Assembly (NCBI RefSeq): GCF_004683865.2
Contig: NZ_CP038439.1
Location: 603,501 to 667,500, forward strand
Origin: Paracoccus liaowanqingii
GTDB taxonomy: Bacteria; Pseudomonadota; Alphaproteobacteria; Rhodobacterales; Rhodobacteraceae
Reading direction: 5' to 3'
Length of the DNA stretch: 64,000 nt
Shown here: positions 16,878-25,387 of the stretch, piece after piece
How the letters are laid out: each line of letters starts with the position of its first letter
Numbering within the stretch: position 1 is the stretch's first letter
Notes under the pieces: model-generated
Told to the model about the DNA's origin: nothing
The model's database searches: none
Seen by the model: the letters and a program-made list of their open reading frames with translations, nothing else
Made by a program: the position numbers and the translations under genes

Positions 16878-18065
16878 ATGAGCGTTTCGTCCGACAAGAC
16901 CCTTCATCCCCGCACCCAGGCCGTGCATCACGGCACCCGCCGCAGCCAGTATGGCGAGATGGCCGAGGCGATCTTCCTGACGCAGGGTTTCGTCTATGAC
17001 AGCGCGGCCCAGGCCGAGGCGCGGTTCCAGGGCACCGGCCCCGACGAATTCATCTATGCCCGCTACGGCAACCCGACCAGCCGCATGTTCGAGGACCGCA
17101 TCGCCGCGCTGGAGGGGACCGAGGACGCCTTCGCCACCGCCAGCGGCATGGCCGCCGTCAACGGCGCGATGTTCGCGATGTGCAAGCCCGGCGATCACGT
17201 CGTGGCGGCCCGGGCGCTGTTCGGATCCTGTCTCTATGTACTGGACCTGCTGGTGCGCTTCGGCGTCAAGGTCAGCTATGTCGACGGCACCGATCTGGAC
17301 CAGTGGGCGGCTGCCATCACGCCGGGCACGCGGGCGGTGTTCTTCGAGAGCATCTCGAACCCCACGCTGGAGGTGATCGACATCCGCGCGGTGGCGGATC
17401 TGGCCCATGCGGCGGGCGCGACCGTGGTGGTGGACAACGTCTTCGCCACGCCGGTCTTCTCGAAGGCGGTCGAGCAGGGCGCCGATGTGGTCGTCTATTC
17501 CGCGACCAAGCATATCGACGGCGGCGGGCGCGCCCTGGCGGGCGTCATCTGCGGCACGAAGCATTTCGTGCGCGAGGTGGCCGAGCCCTATCTGAAGCAT
17601 ACCGGCGGGGCGATCAGCCCGTTCCATGCCTGGATCATGCTGAACGGTCTGACCACAATGGACCTGCGCGTGCGGGCGCAGGCCGAGGCGGCGGCCACGC
17701 TGGCCGCCAGCCTGCAGGGGCATCCGCGCCTGGAGCGGGTGATCTATCCGGGCCTGGCCGACCATGCCCAGTACGATCTGGCGATGGCGCAGATGGGCTC
17801 GGGCGGGACGATGATCGCGATGGAGGTCGCGGGCGGCAAGGAGGCGGCCTTCGCCGTGCTGGACCGGCTGCGGATCATCGCCATCTCGAACAATCTGGGC
17901 GACGCGAAATCCATCGCGGTCCATCCCGCGACCACCACCCATTCGCGCCTGTCGGACGAGGACCGGGCCACCCTGGGCATCACCCGGGGCCTGCTGCGCC
18001 TGTCGGTGGGGCTGGAGGATGTGCGCGATCTGACTGCCGACCTGATGGCCGCGCTGGAGGGCTGA
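16878..18065 (+). CDS. metZ: O-succinylhomoserine sulfhydrylase
   Basis: 395 aa PLP enzyme of the Cys/Met metabolism family. The PLP lysine is K211 in YSATKHIDGGGRALAG; the N-terminal TRAVHHGTRRSQYGEMAEAI (given by its pattern, residues 14-32) and the TQGFVYDSA substrate block fit MetZ rather than cystathionine gamma-synthase. It makes homocysteine directly from sulfide, so it would use the sulfide produced by the cysI/cysH operon at the start of this window. The start MSVSSDKTL was chosen over a longer TTG frame because of the ribosome site and homology. Control is probably at translation through the hairpin just upstream. Confidence 0.88.
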   Translation: MSVSSDKTLHPRTQAVHHGTRRSQYGEMAEAIFLTQGFVYDSAAQAEARFQGTGPDEFIYARYGNPTSRMFEDRIAALEGTEDAFATASGMAAVNGAMFAMCKPGDHVVAARALFGSCLYVLDLLVRFGVKVSYVDGTDLDQWAAAITPGTRAVFFESISNPTLEVIDIRAVADLAHAAGATVVVDNVFATPVFSKAVEQGADVVVYSATKHIDGGGRALAGVICGTKHFVREVAEPYLKHTGGAISPFHAWIMLNGLTTMDLRVRAQAEAAATLAASLQGHPRLERVIYPGLADHAQYDLAMAQMGSGGTMIAMEVAGGKEAAFAVLDRLRIIAISNNLGDAKSIAVHPATTTHSRLSDEDRATLGITRGLLRLSVGLEDVRDLTADLMAALEG

Positions 18066-18150
18066 TCCGGGCCGGGGCCGTGCCCTTCCGCGACGGGCTG
18101 ACAAAGCCCGCGGCAGGCCCTATATGGGCCCTGTTCGTGCCGGAGGCCCC

Positions 18151-19113
<963 letters not shown>

Positions 19114-19125
19114 CGCCCCTTGCGT

Positions 19126-19223
19126 CCCGCGACGGCGGGGGGCCCGCCCCCCGCACCCCCGCCGGGAGGGGCTGCGCGCCCCTCCCGGACCCGCCCGGCG
19201 GGATATTTGCGCACCGTCGCGGG
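19126..19223 (+). repeat. Dispersed 3'-end element, copy C (after folE2)
   Basis: Two strong hairpins (19135-19154 with GGGGGGC/GCCCCCC; 19162-19188 with CCGGGAGGGG/CCCCTCCCGG) then core GGCGGGATATTTGCGC at 19196-19212; the CCAAGATGAA end is missing. The whole element is enclosed by a perfect 10-bp outer stem CCCGCGACGG (19126-19135) / CCGTCGCGGG (19214-19223). It starts 13 nt after the folE2 stop and should act as its terminator. Confidence 0.8.
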
Positions 19224-19286
19224 GGTATGGAACGGAGCGTGAACGGCGGGCTTTCCCTGAGGGCCGGGTGAGGCTATGGTGGGCGC

Positions 19287-21653
19287 ATGGACCTGACCGA
19301 CGACCCTGATCGCCCGACCGCCGTTCCCCTGTCGCAGCGCGCCGTCGCCGCGCGGCCCGCCCCCTATCTGGAGGGGCTGAACTCCGCGCAGCGTGCCGCC
19401 GTCGAGGTGCTGGACGGGCCGGTGCTGATGCTGGCGGGCGCCGGAACCGGCAAGACGCGGGCGCTGACCACGCGGATCGCACATCTGCTGATGCTGGGCC
19501 GGGCGCGGCCGGGGCAGCTGCTGGCGGTGACCTTCACCAACAAGGCCGCGCGCGAGATGAAGACGCGGATCGCGCGTCTGCTGGGGGACACGGTCGAGGG
19601 GATGCCGTGGCTGGGCACCTTCCATTCGATCAGCGTCAAGATCCTGCGCCGCCATGCCGAGATGATCGGGCGGGACGGGCTGCATCTGAAGCCCAGCTTC
19701 ACCATCCTGGACACGGACGACCAGATCCGGCTGCTGAAGCAGCTGATCTCGGCCGAGAACATCGACGAGAAGCGCTGGCCTGCGCGGCAGCTGGCGCATC
19801 TGATCGACGGCTGGAAGAACCGCTGCATCGTCCCCGGGTCCCTGCCGCGCGGCGAGGGCGAGGCTTTCGACGGGCATGGGGGCAAGCTGTACGCGGCCTA
19901 TCAGGACCGGCTGCTGACGCTGAACGCGGTCGATTTCGGCGACCTGCTAATGCACTGCGTCACGTTGTTCCAGGCGCATCCCGACGTGCTGCGTCAATGG
20001 CAGGAGCGGTTCCGCTATATCCTGGTCGACGAGTATCAGGACACGAACGTGGCGCAATACATGTGGCTGCGGCTTCTGGCGCAGGCGCATCGCAACATCT
20101 GCTGCGTGGGCGATGACGACCAGTCGATCTATGGCTGGCGGGGCGCCGAGGTGGGCAACATCCTGCGCTTCGAGAAGGATTTCCCGGGCGCGGAGGTGAT
20201 CCGGCTGGAGCAGAACTATCGCTCGACCCCGCAGATCCTGGGGGCGGCCTCGGGCTTGATCGCGGCCAATCAGGGGCGCCTGGGCAAGACGCTGTGGACG
20301 GATGCCGAGCCCGGAGAGCCGGTGCGCCTGATCGGGCATTGGGACAGCGAGGCCGAGGCGCGCTGGATCGGCGAGGAGATCGAGGCGTTCCAGGGCGGGC
20401 ATCGCGCCGCCTTGGGCCGCGTGGGGCTGAACGACATCGCGATCCTGGTGCGGGCCAGCCACCAGATGCGGGCCTTCGAGGACCGGTTCATGACCATCGG
20501 GCTGCCCTATCGCGTGATCGGGGGCCCCCGCTTCTACGAGCGGCAGGAGATCCGCGATGCGATGGCCTATTTCCGGCTGGTCGTGTCGCCCGACGACGAC
20601 CTGGCCTTCGAGCGGATCGTGAACACCCCCAAGCGGGGCCTGGGCGACAAGGCGCTGCAGACGGTCCAAGCCGTGGCGCGCCAGAACGGCGTCAACCTGC
20701 TGGAAGGCGCGCGGATCGTGGTCGAGGAGAAGCAGCTGGGCGGCAAGGGGCTGGCCAACCTGCGCGATTTCGTGGGGCTGATCGGGCGGTCGCACATGGC
20801 GGTGCGCGACGGCGTGGGCCATGTCGAGCTGGCCGAGCGGGTGCTGGATGAATCGGGCTACACGACCATGTGGCAGAACGACAAGTCACCCGACGCGCCG
20901 GGGCGGCTGGACAACCTCAAGGAGCTGGTCAAGGCGCTGGAGGAGTTCGAGAACCTGCAGGGCTTCCTGGAGCATGTGTCGCTGGTCATGGACCGCGACG
21001 ATGGCGATCAGGCCGAACAGGTCAGCATCATGACCCTGCACGGTGCCAAGGGGCTGGAATTTCCGGTGGTCTTCCTGCCGGGATGGGAGGACGGGCTGTT
21101 CCCCAACCAGCGCGCCATGGACGAGCAGGGCACCAAGGGCCTGGAGGAGGAGCGGCGGCTGGCCTATGTCGGCATCACGCGCGCCGAGCGTCTGGCGACG
21201 ATCACCTTCGCGGGCAACCGGCGGCTCTATGGCCAGTGGCAGAGCGCGCTGCCCTCGCGCTTCATCGACGAGCTGCCCGAGGAGCATGTCGAGGTGCTGA
21301 CGCCTCCGGGGCTTTATGGCGGCGGCTACGGGGCGGCGATGGCCGGGGCGGGCAGCACGCAGATGAGCGAGCGGGTCGCCAAGGCCGATGTCTACAACTC
21401 GCCCGGCTGGAAGCGGATGCAGGCGCGGGCGGCGGACCGGCGTGGGCCGGTGCATCGCACGCCCATCACCATCGACGCGGCCCCCGCCTCGCGCTTTGCG
21501 GTGGGCGATCTGGTCACCCATGCCAAGTTCGGCGAGGGCAAGATCATCGGCATCTCGGAGGAGACCCTGACCGTCCAGTTCGGGGCCGAGTTCAAGAACA
21601 TCAAGGCGGCCTATGTTCAGCCGGCGGGCGGGGGCGACGACGTCCCCTTCTGA
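19287..21653 (+). CDS. uvrD: ATP-dependent DNA helicase, UvrD/PcrA type
   Basis: 788 aa superfamily 1A 3'-5' helicase for nucleotide-excision and mismatch repair. Motifs: LNSAQRAAV (Q motif), AGAGTGKT near 50-57, FTNKAAREM, DEYQDTN near 247, DDDQSIYGWRGA, QNYRST, TLHGAKGLEFPVVFLPG and the late YVGITRAERLA. The C-terminal Tudor-like tail (FAVGDLVTHAKFGEGKIIGI, from about 730) that contacts RNA polymerase in PcrA/UvrD is present. Its last 37 nt overlap antiparallel with the 3' end of ecsC. Confidence 0.93.
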   Translation: MDLTDDPDRPTAVPLSQRAVAARPAPYLEGLNSAQRAAVEVLDGPVLMLAGAGTGKTRALTTRIAHLLMLGRARPGQLLAVTFTNKAAREMKTRIARLLGDTVEGMPWLGTFHSISVKILRRHAEMIGRDGLHLKPSFTILDTDDQIRLLKQLISAENIDEKRWPARQLAHLIDGWKNRCIVPGSLPRGEGEAFDGHGGKLYAAYQDRLLTLNAVDFGDLLMHCVTLFQAHPDVLRQWQERFRYILVDEYQDTNVAQYMWLRLLAQAHRNICCVGDDDQSIYGWRGAEVGNILRFEKDFPGAEVIRLEQNYRSTPQILGAASGLIAANQGRLGKTLWTDAEPGEPVRLIGHWDSEAEARWIGEEIEAFQGGHRAALGRVGLNDIAILVRASHQMRAFEDRFMTIGLPYRVIGGPRFYERQEIRDAMAYFRLVVSPDDDLAFERIVNTPKRGLGDKALQTVQAVARQNGVNLLEGARIVVEEKQLGGKGLANLRDFVGLIGRSHMAVRDGVGHVELAERVLDESGYTTMWQNDKSPDAPGRLDNLKELVKALEEFENLQGFLEHVSLVMDRDDGDQAEQVSIMTLHGAKGLEFPVVFLPGWEDGLFPNQRAMDEQGTKGLEEERRLAYVGITRAERLATITFAGNRRLYGQWQSALPSRFIDELPEEHVEVLTPPGLYGGGYGAAMAGAGSTQMSERVAKADVYNSPGWKRMQARAADRRGPVHRTPITIDAAPASRFAVGDLVTHAKFGEGKIIGISEETLTVQFGAEFKNIKAAYVQPAGGGDDVPF

Positions 21654-22444
21654 GCGACGCGGCGCATCCGGGCGCCAAGGCCCCGGGGCGCGCTGCGGGC
21701 GCGGGTCAGGGCCGCCGCATATTCCGCGTCGATGTCCAGGTCGGGATGGTCCTGCGCCAGCCGCAGCAGGCGGAAATGGATCTGCGCCACGCCCTCGTAG
21801 TAGTCGACGAAGGCATAGTTGATCGCGGCCCCGGTCACCGCCCCGATGACCGGCACGGCCTGCGCGCCCAGCTTGGTCGTCAGCCGGGTCGCGAACTGGG
21901 TGGCGAAGCGCGAGATCAGCGCCGAGACCGTCTGGCCATTGGTCAGCAGGCGGTTGGCGAGGAAGGATTTGGCGGCCGCATTGCCCGCCTCGCCGGGTTC
22001 GCCGAACTGGAACACCGCCAGACATTCCAGCCGCACCATCGGGTCGGTCGTGTCGAAGCCGTGCTGGCGGGCGACCTTCTGGATCGAGTTGAAGATCACG
22101 GTCGTCGAGGCGACCAGGTCGGGCACGATCCCCGCCAGCCCGAACCAGCCCCCCGCCGCCCCGCTGGCCACCGCCGCCGCGCGGTTGGCGATCAGCGGCG
22201 CCTGCCGCACGATGCCGATGCCGTCGCTGCGCCCCGACAGGTCGTAGAGCTGCCTGAAGGCGCTTTCCAGGACCTTCTCCAGCTGGATGGGGGACATGCC
22301 CAGAAGGGTGGTGGCGGCGCCCTCGGTCAGGCGGCCCACGGCCTCGACCCCGCGCATCAGCGCGCCGCGGCTGGCCAGCTGGCGGGCGGCAAGGCGGTCA
22401 AGCTCGACGGTCAGGGCGGCTTTGGGGTCCAGCGGCAATGTCAT
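21617..22444 (-). CDS. EcsC family protein
   Basis: 275 aa. The EcsC domain spans about 60-240 with the Gly/Ala-rich hydrophobic block ASGAAGGWFGLAGIVPDL near 95-112 and the helix VPVIGAVTGAAINYAFVDYY near 196-215. EcsC in Bacillus affects ABC transporter-dependent secretion and competence, but the proteobacterial members have no proven role; the protein may associate with the membrane. It lies 52 nt downstream of the CDF transporter gene on the same strand and could be co-transcribed with it. Confidence 0.85.
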   Translation of the reverse strand: MTLPLDPKAALTVELDRLAARQLASRGALMRGVEAVGRLTEGAATTLLGMSPIQLEKVLESAFRQLYDLSGRSDGIGIVRQAPLIANRAAAVASGAAGGWFGLAGIVPDLVASTTVIFNSIQKVARQHGFDTTDPMVRLECLAVFQFGEPGEAGNAAAKSFLANRLLTNGQTVSALISRFATQFATRLTTKLGAQAVPVIGAVTGAAINYAFVDYYEGVAQIHFRLLRLAQDHPDLDIDAEYAAALTRARSAPRGLGARMRRVAQKGTSSPPPAG

Positions 22445-22496
22445 GGGCGGGTCCTTTCCGATGTGCAGACAGATCTGGGGAGGGCGGGACGCAACG

Positions 22497-23417
22497 TCAA
22501 TCGGCCCATTCGGGATCGGTGGTGAAGGCGATGGTCAGCCAGCGATGGTCGATGTCGCCGCCGATGGCGGTGCCGATCTCGTCGCGGATGGCATCCCATT
22601 CCTCTAGGTGCATAGGCGGCCAGCCGGTGGGGACGATGAAGTACAGCTCGATCTGGCGGCCCCGGCCGACACGGGCGACATAGGCGCGATGGCCCAGAAA
22701 GCCGTAGCGGGCGCAGGTGGCTTCGGCGATGCGGTCGACCTCGGCCTTCATGGCGGGGGGCGTGATCAGGAGGATGTCGGCCAGCGCCTGCCGGATCGTG
22801 GGGACGGGCAGGGGGATGACCACCAGACAGACCAGCGCCAGCACCGCCGGGTCGACATAGGGGGACAGCGGCTCCAGCGGGGTGCCCCGGATCGCCCAAC
22901 CGAAGAGGAAGGCCACCAGCAGCGCCCCCGTCAGTGCCGCCGAGATCGTCCAGCCCTTCACGTCCAGCGCGACGAAGCCCGACTTGATCCTGCGGTTGGC
23001 CCGGTGGTTGTGGATCGCCATGCCGACGGCCACGGCCAGCACCAGCGCGGCGTAGAGGATCGCCCGGCCGAAATCCAGATCCCGCCCCCCGGCCAGCAGG
23101 CTGCCCACCGCCGTCACCAGCGCATAGATCGCCGCCCCCGACAGCAGCACGCCGCTGAGGCCCAGCACCATCGGCTCCAGATGCCAGAAGCCCATGGTGA
23201 AGCGCTGCACCAGCAGCGCCTGGCGTCGCTCCGACAGGCGCGAGGTGATCAGGGTCGAGACCAGCAGCGCCACCGTCGTCATCATCGCGTCGGTCAGCGA
23301 ATAGATCCCGTCGAAGGTGATCGAGGCCGATCCGGACAGGATGCCCATGCCGATGCCCGCCAAGGCCACGGCGAAGGTCATGGCGATGGACAGTCTCAGA
23401 ACGCTCTGTTCGGTCAT
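22497..23417 (-). CDS. Cation diffusion facilitator (CDF) family metal efflux protein
   Basis: 306 aa with six hydrophobic segments in 1-215 and a soluble C-terminal domain. The TM2 metal motif appears as FDGIYSLTDAMM (two Asp four apart) and the TM5 motif as ALDVKGW. Exports a divalent metal (Zn, Fe, Mn, Co) in exchange for protons; the Asp-rich site is closer to iron/manganese-type FieF than to HxxxD zinc exporters, but this is weak evidence. The start MTEQSVLRL follows a GGAGACC site; the upstream extension is Pro/Arg-rich and rejected. Confidence 0.82.
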   Translation of the reverse strand: MTEQSVLRLSIAMTFAVALAGIGMGILSGSASITFDGIYSLTDAMMTTVALLVSTLITSRLSERRQALLVQRFTMGFWHLEPMVLGLSGVLLSGAAIYALVTAVGSLLAGGRDLDFGRAILYAALVLAVAVGMAIHNHRANRRIKSGFVALDVKGWTISAALTGALLVAFLFGWAIRGTPLEPLSPYVDPAVLALVCLVVIPLPVPTIRQALADILLITPPAMKAEVDRIAEATCARYGFLGHRAYVARVGRGRQIELYFIVPTGWPPMHLEEWDAIRDEIGTAIGGDIDHRWLTIAFTTDPEWAD

Positions 23418-23586
23418 GGCGGGTCTCCTTGCGGCGCAACACCCGAGGGGCCGGGCGGGTTTCCTGAGGGCGCGCGCAACGGTCCGCGCCCCTGCCACGG
23501 GGCATCTGGCCCCCGTCCCGACCGCCGTGCTAGACCCTTCGGGCGGGGATGCAAGCGGCGGCGGCCGGGAAGGCGGGGGCAAGAGG

Positions 23587-23865
23587 GTGGCACTGATCCG
23601 GCTGTGGCTGATCCTTTTGGCGGCGCAGGTGCTGTTCTATGTGCTGCTGCGCCTTTATATCCGGTCGCGGCATGTCGAGCGGCTGGAGAACCGGTGGGAC
23701 GCCCGCCATCCCGAGCAGGCCGGGAACACCGCCGCGCGGCGCGCGTTCGTGGCCAAGGCGATGACCGGGTTCAACCGCAGCCTGCGGGCGCGGCTGGCGC
23801 TTCTGGTCTTCGTGCTGCCGACGCTGGCCATCCTGGGCATCGTCGTCACGGTCAACTGGCAATAG
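23587..23865 (+). CDS. Small two-TM membrane protein
   Basis: 92 aa from a GTG start; no better start is visible and the first residues may be wrong. Two hydrophobic helices (LIRLWLILLAAQVLFYVLL at 3-21 and LALLVFVLPTLAILGIVVTV at 70-89) flank a charged loop. It sits 13 nt upstream of the DUF1523 gene and appears to be the first gene of the deoC operon. No recognised family; a conserved hypothetical in this neighbourhood of Rhodobacteraceae as far as I recall. Confidence 0.65.
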   Translation: MALIRLWLILLAAQVLFYVLLRLYIRSRHVERLENRWDARHPEQAGNTAARRAFVAKAMTGFNRSLRARLALLVFVLPTLAILGIVVTVNWQ

Positions 23866-23878
23866 GAGCTGCCTGTTC

Positions 23879-24445
23879 ATGTATTATCTGCGCGTCGTCA
23901 TCGGGGTCCTGTTCGGCGTCCTGATCTTTGCCCTGCTGGACTACACGCTGCCCTCGAAGAACACGGTCAGGATCTCCAACACCTACAACCGGCTGACGGC
24001 GATCCCGCCCTCGGCCACGATCTTCTGGGCCTCGGACAGCACCGGCACGGTCGAGAACGCCCAGGGGCAGCGCGACGTGCGGTTCATCGATGCGGTGCGT
24101 CCGGGCGGCAGCGTCTTCGTCTATCGCAACGAGGATACGGGCTGGGTCTGGCCGCCCTATTTCAAGTATGACAGCGCCAACCTGCAGGCCGAGGCGACCA
24201 ACCTGCAATCGGGCACCGCCAGCCCGATCTGGGTCAGCGTGACTGCCTATGGCTGGCGCCTGCCGTGGATGTCGACCTATCCCAACGCCGTGTCCATCAA
24301 TACCGTCGCGGGGCCGGACGACCGGCCGCTGAACTGGGCGGCCATGGTCATCTGCGCCGTCCTGCTGGCACTGCTGACCTTGGTCTGGCGCATGTGGGGG
24401 CAGTTCCGCCAGCGCGGGATGCCGCGCCGGGGGGGCCGCGCATGA
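23879..24445 (+). CDS. DUF1523 family membrane protein
   Basis: 188 aa. N-terminal membrane helix (YYLRVVIGVLFGVLIFALLD, 2-21), a periplasmic domain of about 130 residues beginning YTLPSKNTVRISNTYNR, and a second helix near 153-172 (WAAMVICAVLLALLTLVW). The layout matches DUF1523. AGGAG precedes the ATG and its stop overlaps the deoC start (ATGA), so the two are translationally coupled. Function unknown; nothing links it chemically to deoxyribose catabolism. Confidence 0.8.
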   Translation: MYYLRVVIGVLFGVLIFALLDYTLPSKNTVRISNTYNRLTAIPPSATIFWASDSTGTVENAQGQRDVRFIDAVRPGGSVFVYRNEDTGWVWPPYFKYDSANLQAEATNLQSGTASPIWVSVTAYGWRLPWMSTYPNAVSINTVAGPDDRPLNWAAMVICAVLLALLTLVWRMWGQFRQRGMPRRGGRA

Positions 24446-25380
24446 CCAATCCCGGCACCGACCTGCGCCCCGACTGGTTCGAGGGGATCCGCATCAACAC
24501 CCCCGCCGTGGAACGCCGCGCGGCGAGCCTGCCCGCGCGGCGCAGCCTCAAGAAGGACCACCAGGCCGCCTGGCTGCTGAACGCAGTGCGCTGCATCGAC
24601 CTGACCACGCTGGCGGGCGACGACACGCCCGACCGCGTGGCCCGTCTGTGCGCCAAGGCGCGCCAACCCATTGCCCCCGAGCTGCTGGAGGCCGTGGGCG
24701 TCACCGACCTGACCACCGGCGCGGTCTGCGTCTATCCCACGATGGTCGCCCCCGCCAAGCGCGCCTTGGGAAACAGCGGCATTCCCGTGGCCAGCGTCGC
24801 CACCGGCTTTCCGGCGGGGCTGATGCCCCTGGACCTGCGGCTGGCCGAGATCCGCTATGCCGTTGACCAGGGTGCCGACGAGATCGACATCGTCATCACC
24901 CGCGCCCATGTGCTGCAGGCCGACTGGACCGCGCTTTACGACGAGCTGCGCGCCATGCGCGAGGCTTGTGGGCCGGCCCGGCTGAAGGCCATCCTCGCCA
25001 CCGGCGATCTGAAGTCGCTGGAGAATGTCGCGCGCGCCTCTCATGTCGCGATGCAGGCGGGGGCGGACTGGATCAAGACCTCGACCGGGAAGGAGGGCGT
25101 GAACGCCACCCTGGCCGTCAGTCTGGTCATGTGCCGCACGATCCGCGACCACCACGCCCGCACCGGCGTCAAGGTGGGCTTCAAGCCCGCCGGCGGCCTG
25201 CGCACCGCCAAGGATGCGATCAGCTGGCAGGTGCTGATGGCCGAGGAACTGGGCCGCGACTGGCTGGCCCCGGACCTCTTCCGCATCGGCGCTAGCAGCC
25301 TGCTGGGCGATATCGAGCGTCAGATCAGCCACCACGTCACTGGCCGCTATGCGGCCGCCCACCGTCTAGCCCCAGCCTGA
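24442..25380 (+). CDS. deoC: Deoxyribose-phosphate aldolase
   Basis: 312 aa, the longer class of DeoC. Cleaves 2-deoxyribose 5-phosphate to glyceraldehyde 3-phosphate and acetaldehyde. The Schiff-base lysine is in IKTSTGK (K212), with a second essential lysine in FKPAGGLR (K248). The acetaldehyde product would be handled by the aldehyde dehydrogenase encoded 7 nt downstream. No deoA/deoB genes here, but a BMP-type (nucleoside-like) ABC transporter lies 12 kb away. Confidence 0.94.
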   Translation: MTNPGTDLRPDWFEGIRINTPAVERRAASLPARRSLKKDHQAAWLLNAVRCIDLTTLAGDDTPDRVARLCAKARQPIAPELLEAVGVTDLTTGAVCVYPTMVAPAKRALGNSGIPVASVATGFPAGLMPLDLRLAEIRYAVDQGADEIDIVITRAHVLQADWTALYDELRAMREACGPARLKAILATGDLKSLENVARASHVAMQAGADWIKTSTGKEGVNATLAVSLVMCRTIRDHHARTGVKVGFKPAGGLRTAKDAISWQVLMAEELGRDWLAPDLFRIGASSLLGDIERQISHHVTGRYAAAHRLAPA

Positions 25381-25387
25381 GGTCCCG

